A stretch of 64,000 bases of DNA from Mermis nigrescens (taxonomy: Eukaryota > Nematoda > Enoplea > Mermithida > Mermithidae): the NCBI GenBank assembly GCA_036768485.1, contig JAVLUZ010000223.1:4481893-4545892 (forward strand), given 5' to 3'. A program made the translations under genes and the position numbers. Within the stretch, counting starts at the first letter, position 1. Each line of letters begins with the position of its first letter. Shown piece after piece: positions 43,611-54,400 of this stretch. The notes under the pieces were generated by a model that worked only from the letters and a program-made list of their open reading frames with translations, did no database searches and had not been told where the DNA came from.

Positions 43611-46428
43611 CAGTGATCGGACCGAGGGTACTTTTTGGACCCTCGGCCTCGGCCGAGGCCGAGGCGACTTAAAATCCTTGCCTCGGCCGAGCAGGCCGAG
43701 GCCGAGGGTAATGCCGAGGGTCAAGCTTATATACCTATACCCATAAATAGTACTCTTAGAATATTTTGTGTGCACATGAGCTAGAGAATAATCGTAATAT
43801 TAAACACTTTATCGAATGTCAAACAATTCATTTTTATTTTCAATAATAGTTGATTAAATGTGTGAAGGATTTATTGAATAAAGTCAGCAGCATGAAAACA
43901 TACTTAATTTAACAAGTTGCCTTTGATGAAGACTTGGAAAAGTTTATAAAAAATATGGCTGAACAAGCACTTAAAAACTTTTATTACTATAAATAAGAAA
44001 ACAGTGTCGAAGAAATAAACGAACAAACGAAATAAGATAAGTAAAGACAGAACTGTAGCCATTGTTGTGCTCGCTTTTGCAGTAATGCATATTTAAACAC
44101 GTTTTTTCAGTCATCCAATTCTGGTGTGGCAGGTAATATGACGGAAACTGCACTGTACTTTCCGGTCATAGTTTCCCAAGGTCCAGAGATGAGGGAAGGG
44201 TGAAATCCCAAAATGGGGGACCAGTAAATTAAGTAGTGTCTTTGTATGAGCGAACAAATTTTTGTAGATATTTTATATAAATATATTTTTAAACATACAC
44301 ATTTTTACATACTGCCAGTGTGTGACCTGCAACTGGCATGCAGTCCTAAACAGTGTTTTTCTGTGCAAGATACCTTTTTACGTGTGCAAAGATGGTATCC
44401 AAAAGTCTTTGAACATTTTGTAAATGCAAATTTTTGTGTACTATTATAGTATTGTACAGTAGCGATTTAGTGTGGTAAAACAGGGTTTTTCGACCTCTGG
44501 TAGTGTATCTTAGCTAATTCCTGGGTTTCTGAATATTTGACATTTTTCCATTCTAAATGCAAATTCTACTATTTTAAAGATATATAGGACAGACAATTAC
44601 TGATGCGCCGAAAATTTTCGGAAATTTTAAACCTTTTTACAGTTTTTGTCTCTCCAAAAATCTTTGTGTATGTAGATGGTCCTGAAAAGATTCTGTACAT
44701 TATGAAAAATCTTTGCCGAATACAAAAAAACGTGGCCCTAAATGTGATAACTCGGCTTGAATTTAGTTGATAATATTAGTTCGGCGCGAAGCGCAGAAAT
44801 TTTTATCAGCTTTTGATGAAATTTACACATAAAATTCGACTGAGAAAGCTAAAACAACTTGTACTACAAAATCAGAAATATTACAGATATTGTAATATGC
44901 CAATTAAATCTTGTAATAAGCACTACTGTGCGTAGAAATCCAATGCAACATCAGGATAAATTAGTCAATTTTTTCTTTGAACGGCAAAAAAGTGCAAAGT
45001 TATTAAATAGTACTTATTTTGCATAAAATTTTTAAAAACAGTATAAATAGATACAAAACATTTTTAAATCTGCATAAAGATGCCTAGATTACACAAAAAT
45101 TGATTTTGGAGTGTTTATTTCCCCTGCTTCAATCTAAATACAGTATATTAGCGATATTTTGCGCGAAGCGCCGAAAATTTTTGAAATTTCCTAAAATATA
45201 CTGAAAAACGATATAATAAATATCACTTTGTCCAAGAAAGTATTTTAACATTGTATAAAAATGGCTCCAAAAAATGCACGAGCCGAAATTGATTTTTGGC
45301 AAAACCTGCATTTATTGGCCTTTTTTAGGTGCATTTTTGCGATTTTCGGCCGAAAATTCGTGATCATTTACGCCCTCTCCCATAAAAATGGCCGAAAACC
45401 ATACGTGTAACAGGGGGTTTGGGGAATTCCCCATTTACCCAGGGTTGGACATCCTCCCCACACCCTTCCCTCCAACGTCAACCCACCCTCCCCACTTTTG
45501 GCGAAAATTTGCGCTTTGTTGGCTATTTTTAGGTGCTTTTGCCATTTTTGACATAAGATTAGAGTCGCTAATCCCCCTCCTTCTAAAAATGGCCAGGGAC
45601 CCCTACCCGAAATTTCAAGCCGTTACATATATGCCGAGGAGCCCCTTACGAAAATTTTGAGCTGCTGCATGCATGCTTCATAGTGATAGTTTGTCTATTT
45701 ACTCTTGCTCACATTCAAAAATACTGTATCACTTCGTGAAATTCTAATAGTTAGCTGCACTTTATATAGTAAAAATTAACTTCAAAAATTATTCAAAAGG
45801 TTTGCACCAAAAATCGTCTGACAGTGACTTGAGTTTGTACCTTGAGAGGAGGGTTATAATAACCCTCCTCACCCCCCCCTTTGGGAATGTGTGTTTCCGA
45901 TCCATGTAGCGAGCATGAGAATTAAAACTAAGTCATCACATGAATAATAAATTGGCACTTTGCTGTATGTAACTTGGTGTAACTGGGTACGCGAGTAAAA
46001 CCATAAGAAAAGTCGGATCTAGTATACAATTTACCCACCAGCGTTTTTTAGCCGATCCATAATGTATTGTAATGTGTCATGTGTAATGTATAATGTGTAA
46101 TATGTACAATTTACACATTACTTATTACACACTACAAATGACACATTACGCAATACACATTACACATAACACATCACATATTACACACTACACAAAAAAC
46201 GGTGGTGGGTAAATTGTATACTAGATCCGAAAAGTCTATAGGTAAAAAATAGTCTGTGTACTGCAGATGTATTCTAAATAGTTAATATACAACGGATATA
46301 TTAAACGTATTCAAAATTTGATTTTAACCCTCGGCGCCTCGGCACTTTTTAGCTTCGCCCTCGGCGCCGAGGCCGAGGCTCCAAAAACGCCGAGGCTTGC
46401 CGAGGCCGAGGCCTCGGTCCGATCACTG
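43611..46428. mobile_element. 2,818-bp hAT-type element, 17-bp inverted ends, 8-bp duplication
   Basis: Ends CAGTGATCGGACCGAGG and its exact inverted form CCTCGGTCCGATCACTG. Both sides carry GTGGGCAG (43,603-43,610; 46,429-46,436). Just inside each end are GC-rich palindromes of CCTCGGCCGAGG type in an otherwise AT-rich body. No transposase frame was recognised. The interior holds two GGCGCGAAGCGC motifs (44,783 and 45,160) and another MITE (46,015-46,228). Confidence 0.88.
46015..46228. mobile_element. 214-bp hairpin MITE inside the 2.8-kb element
   Basis: Inverted ends GGATCTAGTATACAATTTAC followed by CCACC and a TTTTTT run, flanked by GAAAAGTC on both sides (46,007-46,014; 46,229-46,236). 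Between the arms is a run of 'GTGTAATGTGTAAT'-like repeats followed by their complement, so nearly the whole element can fold. Confidence 0.9.
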
Positions 46429-46828
46429 GTGGGCAGCACCGAAATTCTGTGGGGGGGGTGAAAAAATTTTTAAAGGTCAAAAAATGGTCTTAAAAGTGAT
46501 CGTATGGCGATGATAACACCATTTTTCGACGTTTCTCATCGAGCACTATCCATTGGCATCAAAAAATTGCTAAAAAAGCAAAAAAATTTTCTGGGGGGTG
46601 GTATTTTGATTTCTGGGGAGGGGGTATTTCAACTTCTGGGGGTGCATACCCCCAAAGCCCCCCACGCCCACGTGTGATCGCATATTATGATCGGTACTCT
46701 GCAGAACTAGAAAGTATTTCCGCTTAGTAGATCGAAAACTCCAACTGTGATTATAAAATGAACTTAAAGAACTTTATGCAAAATTCTTGGAGGATTCTTC
46801 GCGGAAAAATCGTGTAAAGGATGGTGAC

Positions 46829-47325
46829 CACACGCGGGCGTGGGGGTATGCACCCCCTAGAAGGCCGAATGTCCCCATAAATCAAGTTTTGAATTGTTTT
46901 TGTTTTTTTTTCGCGATTTTTTTTATGCTTATGGATAGTGCTCGATGGGAAACGTTAAAAAATGGCGTTATTTTGCCATATCACAATTTTTATGACAATT
47001 TTTTGACCTTTAGAAAATCTTGCATATCCCCCATCGATACCTGGGCGTGGGGGTTTTGGGGGTATGCACTTCCCGAGAAACCAAAATATCCCCCAGAAAT
47101 CAAAATATCCATCCCAGTATTCAATTTTTGAAATTTTTTTGTTTTTTTAGCAAATTTTCGATGCTAATGGATAGTGCTCGATGAGAAACACTGAAAAATG
47201 GTGTTTTTTCGCCGTAGCACCATTTTTAGGGCCATTTTTGACCTTTGAAAAATCTTGCACCTCCCAGATCTTTGGAGCTGCCCACCTATGCCCCCATCCC
47301 AGAACTGTGGTGCTGCCCGCGTGTG
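46829..47325 (+). mobile_element. Family A MITE interrupted by another family A MITE
   Basis: The outer copy runs 46,829-47,035 and resumes at 47,299 with CCAGAACTGTGGTGCTGCCC and ends GCGTGTG. The inner copy (47,036-47,290; GATACCTGGGCG..CCCACCTATG) is flanked by a perfect CCCCCATC duplication (47,028-47,035; 47,291-47,298). Confidence 0.85.
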
Positions 47326-47329
47326 TATA

Positions 47330-48950
47330 AATTATGTTTTTCCGCACTTCGGAACAACAAATCATTTATTGTCAAACATTTTATGACTGAATCGGTTCCC
47401 GAGCAACTTTCTATTGCATTATAAAATCTTGGTAGATGCCAAATACGCTCCATAGAATGTAAAGTTCGAGATTTAAAAAAAAATCGGGTACCACTCGTAA
47501 TTGTTGGTCTGGGAAGCCATTTCCCCTCGCAGAATTTCACAACCATTCATTGCTCCTTCCGAAAATGGCTATCAGCCAAAGTGTTTACATATTTAGAACA
47601 TTGTAAAATGAAGACATTGTATTTTTTACCCAAAATATCATTCTGTTAACATTTGTGCCTTCTAGCCCAACCTGACATTGTCTCATTGTGCAAAATAAGT
47701 TCTTACCCACTTGCATGAAAAGGTATCGATTTTGACATGGTAATTAGTAAACCTCTGTGTGTGCCTGATTTACGTCTAAATTTAAAACTTTCCGGCCAAT
47801 TTTGAAAAGACTAGTGTGTAGTGGCGGATGGGATGCCAGATGACTGATCGATTGTAAAAAAGAGTGAAGGAAAGAAATAAGTGTCATTATCGTTAATGGC
47901 ATCCCTAGCAAATCGGACCCTGTCTGCCTACAAGACGTTGAGTATTTGCACATATGACTTGCTTTGAAAGAAGCCTAATTGGTTAATTTTTTATCGGGTT
48001 TTGGTCGAATCGAATGATTGGCTTTTTGACTAGAGTTATGCACTTTAGAGTGTTTGTCTCGAATTTTAGTCACCACCATAGGTACACAACATGGCTGATC
48101 TGGGGGGTTAGCCGGTCTGGGAGTCAACAATTGAGCCTTTTTGGGCCAAAATGAGCTGAAAAACTGGTATAATCGCTAAAATAGTGTTTTAACCATGTAA
48201 TTACACCGTTCCTGGTCAATTTAAAATACTTTTGAAGAAAATTTTCATTTTTCACCCATTTTTGGCCTTCATTTTGCCTCTATTTCCCCAAAAAATTACC
48301 CATCTTACACGTGCATGTCCCACCCGTTGTTTCATTGTGACACGAACATGACTCGATCTTCCTAGTATTTTCTATCTACTTCTTGATGACAGACTTCTGA
48401 GGAATGAATAGCACCACTCTATTTGTGTAACATTGGGTTGTTCATTGTCCTAAAATTTTTGAATTGAAGGATAAGACTTTCATAGGCGTATCGCATTGCT
48501 CTGAAAAAGATATAAGCATCTAGCAAACCCCTAAAAAAGTGTCATTTGTCCATCACACAAGAAAACAAGTAGGTATGTAGCATTAAGAACTATTTAAAAC
48601 GTTGAAAACGTTTTCAATGCTAACCAACCACATGCCATTAGCCCCATCAGAAAAATCTTTTTATTATTATTATTAATATCTCATCCATCGTGGCTCTTTA
48701 CTTTTTACGCTACAGATAAGACGTTATCCGGAAAACATTCTTCGCGCCATTATTTCTCATCATAAATATGTTCGCAGTAATTTGTGAATCTTCGGATAAT
48801 TTTTTATTTTAAGCGTCAACCAAATTGACGTGTACATTTGCATAAATAGAGAAGACTAAATCGATAATTTTCTGCTTTAAAGATGTATTAGGTACCCATC
48901 TTTTCTGTTTCGATTCAAAAACAGTAGTTCTTAATAGGAGTGCCTCCGAT
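47330..48950. other. No gene seen
   Basis: Unique-looking sequence. The minus-strand frames at 47,286-47,546 and 47,744-47,953 show no domain and no convincing splice structure. Confidence 0.4.
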
Positions 48951-49079
48951 TAATTTTTTAGACAGGAGATATGTATAGCTCTCTCAGATTAACAAAATTT
49001 GAAAAAAGTCTACAAAAAGCAATCATGAAAAATGAATAGTTACCTGTGTGTGCATAGGTAGATAAGCTACGTTTCAGTG

Positions 49080-50660
49080 GCAGATATGGGATTTTCCTAA
49101 AGAAAGCGGTGAGCGTGGGGGCCTGGACCCCCTTGAGAATCCGGCGGATCCCCACAAAATCGATAGACCCCCAGAATTGTATTTTTGGTGCTGGCTATCT
49201 GCCCCATCGTACCTCCAGAATTCGGTTGCTGCCCGTGTATGGGAATCAGTACCCAAACTTTTCCAAAAACAGCCAAAAATATGTCAAAAATTCGCCCTTC
49301 ACGTGCAAAATAGTGTTTTTTCGACGTTTTGCATTGCCTACTTTTATTTAAACTCGCTTTGGTGTACTTTTTCGGAAAATTTCAAAATTTTCGACACAGT
49401 CGCTCTAAAAAATCATTATTCTTTGATTTTAGCGAAAATCTGGCGCGAAGCGCCATAAAATATTTGAAATAAAAGCGGAGGAACGTTTAGAAGCTTGAAT
49501 TACTGCTCGCGTGCAGTAGCATTGCGTGTGGAACGTCGAAAATTTAAGCTTGAAAAAGAAAGCTATGCTGAAACAGCTGTTTTGCTCTTTTTTCTGTTTT
49601 TCTCCAAAGTAAACAGAGATGCATTTTTTCAGGCAAGCCATTTTAGACAATTCTTGTACTGACTGTTTATGCCATAACTAATTATCTTAATAATTGTTGA
49701 TAAATTTCAACATACACATATGCTTAATTCGCAAAGAATGCTAATTTATTCAAGAGTAGTACATCAATATATTATACGAAGGTGACTGATGGTTCAAGGA
49801 CAAGAAATATTTCACGCCATATGCACACCTACGGATCGGATCAATTATATGCAACACTTGAAATTATAAGAGCGAAAATTGTAAAACAACAGAAAAACAG
49901 TGGTAGACAGACATACGGCTTATTGAGAATAGAGGGTTGGACCCACCTGAATGGCTGCTGAGTGCTGACCCCGCAAAACGGTCATGACCGGACGTGTTCT
50001 TGGAGGGAGGGCTTTGCGAGGGGGGGTTTACCCTCCCAGAATGGCAACTGACCCCCCGCAAAATGACTGCGTCCCCCCTCCAGCATGGCGTTTTTAGCTC
50101 ATTTGTGGCTCAAAAATCTCAAATTTCCGGCACTTCGCGCCATATGCACATTTTTTGACTATTTTGTTGAATTTACACAATTTTTCAAATTTTTTTCGAG
50201 ATTTCTTTTACGTTTTTATATTCTAGAAAGAGCGAGCTTTGTTTGAAACGCCAAAAACAGTGTTTTTGACGTGACCCATCGTTTTTTAGCCAAAAACAAC
50301 ACTTTAAAAATTTCTGGGCCTTACCTTCCCGCAGAATTCTATGCTGTACATGCATGTTACGACCACACATGGGCGTGAACACATGGGCGTGAAATAGAGC
50401 TTTACACCCCCAGAATCTGAACCCTACCCCGCCACAAAAAATCCGGAATCCCCAGAATTGAATTTTTGGCATGTTTTCCGGGATTTTCGACGGTTTCGGC
50501 CCCACCAGAATTTTGGAGCTGCCACCAGGCATGCTCGTAGGGGGGAGGGGGTCCTTACCACATGTGAGTGTGAGGGTGTTTGGGGGTATAGAACCCACAA
50601 GAAGGCTGAACACCCCAGAAACCAAATTACACCCACCCCTCCAGAATTCAGATCATAAAC
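49080..50660. repeat. Cluster of decayed dispersed elements
   Basis: Contains a perfect GGCGCGAAGCGCC (49,442-49,454), GGCACTTCGCGCC (50,119), blocks such as AGAATTGTATTTTTGGTGCTG, 'GAACGTCGAAAATTTAAGC' and a family A-like piece near 50,360-50,650 (CACACATGGGCGTG..CCCCAGAAACCAAATTACACC). Boundaries are unclear. Confidence 0.5.
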
Positions 50661-51234
50661 ATAGTCAGAAAATATAATTCAAAAATATTGAATAAATCTA
50701 TGCGCTAGGCAATGGTCAAAAGAATACCTTTGAAAAATGCGTCTTAGCATTAGACATGCACGTTAAGTAGGTTTGTGGCAGACCCCATAATGTGAAAAAG
50801 TAATTTCTCTGAAAAAATAAGGCAAAAAAATAAAAGAAATAAAAAAATTTTTCTCAAATGTCCATGAGATCGACCAGAAACTGTAGATTAACATGGTTTT
50901 TCCGATATTCTAGTATTTATTTTCTGGAACCATTTTGTTAAAAAAAGCTCTATGGAGGACCTTGCAGATTGGTCGACCCTCAGACTGGCCAATCTATGCA
51001 CTTAGACAGTCTTAATCTTACCTTTCTCCGACCACCTTATTCAACGCAATAATATTTGAGTACCTGATACCCGGCTTGAAAAGCTTCCTCTAATAATCCT
51101 CATTTAGTTCAATCTCCAAAAATTTCAATACTTTGCTTTTTGTAAAATCATCCAAGTGTTTGACTCCTTATTCTTAAAGTTCCACTTAAAAAGAATTCAC
51201 AAGTTTTCTATTTTCTAAATTATTCATATAATGT

Positions 51235-51458
51235 CTAGTCGTTAATCTGAATCTTCTTGTATAATTTATCGTAGCTCTGGCCGTTCTGTCCTCGCACTGT
51301 TTGCACCATACGATTGGGCGTTGCAAAGTCCAGGGTGCGCTCAGATTCTAAATCCTGGGAACTTGGATTACTGGCCAACGAATAAGCTTGTGAATAAGTG
51401 TTGGTGTTAAAATGTATGACGTTATTTGCGAAAGTACCTTCTTGGATTACGATTAAAC
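51235..51458 (-). CDS. EGF-ShKT-nitrobindin-like gene, exon 5 (barrel C-terminal half and stop)
   Basis: Acceptor CTATTTTTAG (phase 1). The peptide VIQEGTFANN..SLASNPSSQDLESERTL..MVQTVRG..LYKKIQIND aligns strand by strand with the family's 'VEEGEVNG..SIARIS..ITRKFRL..LEQTVSM..VTYKKV'. Stop TAG at 51,235-51,237. Confidence 0.85.
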
Positions 51459-54400
51459 CTAAAAATAGCTAATGTACATACGAGTACGAAATGTGAGCAA
51501 AGGTGTAACGGGCAAACATATAAGAGGAAGGATGGTGGATTCCCCACAAAAAGTTGGTCGTCCCCCATCCCTACTATAGTCGAAACATTTTCGACCTCTC
51601 CTCTCCGTTTTTTGGCAAATACTTGCATTTTTTGCCCAAAACTTGGAAGTCGTTCACCAACCCCCATCACCCTCAAAATGGCCGGAAGCAGAGAATATGC
51701 ATAGGCAGCGACCAAATTCTGGGAAGTCTGGGTGGTGTTAAACTGGCAAAAATCCCAAATAGTATGCCGAAAATTCAATTTTGTGGTCTATCGATTTCGG
51801 GGGGTCTACCGGATTCTGGAGGTCTGAACCCCCTCAAAGTCTCTTTCCCACACCCATGTGGCGGCGCCCCTGCCCAAAATTTCAAGCCGTCACATGTAGG
51901 GCAACAGGGCTTAGAAAAAATTATTAAATATAAATTGCGACATTTTAATATTTTTTAATGCATTCAAATTGCGAGAACATTCAGAAAAAATCAAAATATG
52001 ATAACAAAAATTCGTCAGCAAGTGCAAATTTTTTTAAAAATCAGGTGGAATAATTACAGATTAAATCTTATGATAAGTTTGATAATTCATTTCTATTCTA
52101 GCCAGAGGCAGTTATTAATTTTTCATGCTTACCAATGCCTCATTTTCTAATCAACGTTTCACATCTCACGCAACCACCCAGTTGCGCATTTTTCATTTCC
52201 CTGCGCGGGATTCAAATTATAATAGTTTTAACACAATAATATATCCAAAAAATTATTTTTTCCGATAGGTATTCCAGGCAATTCTATCGTTAATAAACAC
52301 GTGCATAAAATCAATTTCTTCGTAAATATGTTGCGTGGTACTCATTTTCCTCGTGTTTTCAAATACAAAACACGGGAAATTAGAAAGTAAGATGTAGCAA
52401 TTAAAATAAATTGAAAAATGGATAGAGTGGCTTCAAGGGATTTCCTTTCTGCGCACTTTCTACACTTCAAAAATAAACAATGACTTGCAGCTGTTATATT
52501 GATCATAACTGATAAAAAATCAACTGCATTTAAAAAATAGAAAAGGGAATTAAATTGATATTTAATCACCATTATTATGATGTTAATATTATAAATCACC
52601 CTGTCCAACTTGAATAGGTTTGAAACTCTTTTATATGAGATTATCCAGTTTCATATAAAAATCTGTGCTTTGTGCCAAATACACTGCCAGCTCTGAATGG
52701 AGATAAAAGTAGGACATACTTGTAGGTACCAGATTAAAAAGAAAAAGGCCAAGTCATAAAATGAATCATGTTGTTGTTGCTAGGTAGGATATAATTATCC
52801 GAGTGTAATATCTGATTATTCTAAAGCGGATCGGATAAATTTAGAACATCATAGAAAATTCTCCTAAATTAGTAAAAAGCACTCCAAAACAAATATTAAT
52901 GCATTATGGCCATTCTCCCAAAATTTTTCAGATTCTCCTGAATAATAAGTAATAAACGTAAAGTTTAATAATGTAAGAAAATTACCACTATTAGTCGTTA
53001 TCATGCAGCCTACTGGTCGTTCGCTGCTGTTTCCAGGTTTGATATAGATAAAGCCCAGTTCACTTTGAGAATCAAGTGGATCATCTAGCTTTTCGGCAAT
53101 AACGCTATAGAAACAAAAGAAGTTTTCACACTCCCCACCGAATGCATTTTTGTACGTATCACATGCCAAGACTGATATGACGGCTAAATCGTACACTTCA
53201 TCTCCGTCAATTTTGCATGAATTTTTTAAATTTGCCCGACTAACGTAAATTGAGTATTCTCTTTCTAAGATACCCAGAAACAAAAACTTATTTGTAAAAT
53301 AGCTTAAATTATTTTTCCACTCGGAAAGCAATATTTCAAACTGCTAGCTTAGGCGGAAAGTCACTGTCATTTATTAAACCAGGAGATTTAAAGTTTTATC
53401 TCGCATGAGACCCCCAGAAATCAAAATATCCATCCCAGTATTCAATTTTGAATTTTTTTTGTTTTTTTCGCAATTTTTTGATGCCAATGGAAGTGCTCGA
53501 TGAGAAACGTTGAAAAATGGTGTTTTTTCACCATGCCACCATTTTTAAGGCCATTTTTTACCTTTGAAAAAATCTTGCACCCCCTCTCCTAAAATAAAAC
53601 TTTGGTGCCGCCTACCTATGGTCAAAACCCAAAAAGACCAATGAATATTTAAATTCAGTGACATGTGCCAGCAATATAAAATGGTGAGACTCACGTATAA
53701 TTCAAAGAAGGAGTGTCGAAGCCTGGCACTTCGGCTACTGAAACTATGATTGTTTCCATGTAACCACCCGCAGAATTGAATTTCACAGGGTATCGATCTG
53801 GAAATGTGGTTTCAGTTTGCCAAACACCGACAAGATCTTTTATTGGTTCCAAAACCGGTGGCAATGGTAAGCCTTTTGGAACTGCAATTTCAAAATTTTT
53901 TAAACAATAACAGCAAATATTTCTGCGATACAAGTAAAAAGTGAATTCATCGAGCTAAGAAATGAACTTTGAAAATATTAATTTGAAAATTGAAGATCAA
54001 AGGAAACCAGCTCCACTAATTTAGAAGGTATTTCGCGAAAAGGACTTTACGTAGTACATATATGTAGGTTCTATTCTAAATGTAAGTATTTTGCGCAAAC
54101 ATATGGCTTTATTGCTGCAATACATCATTTTTCTCATTATTATTATACTTGAAAAAACACTAAAGTTATACGCTAACTTTATTTACACTACTAAATAATG
54201 AATTATTTAATACCTTTTAATCTGTAAATTACTTTGTATATTTATACAATTTTTTTCGTTCTGTATTTACGCCTTACATTATAAAGTTTATAACGTCGAG
54301 CCTTGTTCCTTGAAGTGGTTTTGATTTATTAATTATTTGAAATACTTTGTGGTTCTACTTTACCTATCTATAACGCTAAAATATTGGTTTTTTTACAGCT

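Larger units (their letters stand above)
43598..46676 (-). mobile_element. Family A MITE split by a 2.8-kb element
   Basis: The outer MITE is in two parts, 43,598-43,610 and 46,429-46,676 (minus strand: CACACGTGGGCG..CCCACCTATG). It is flanked by a perfect ATCGCATA duplication (43,590-43,597; 46,677-46,684). The split lies 5 bases inside its end and is caused by the element at 43,611-46,428. Confidence 0.92.

Noticed and set aside
52342..52608. 88-codon minus-strand frame with two hydrophobic stretches inside intron 4 of the secreted-protein gene
   Set aside because: Hydrophobicity follows from AT-rich codons. The exon 4 to exon 5 junction is phase-perfect without it.
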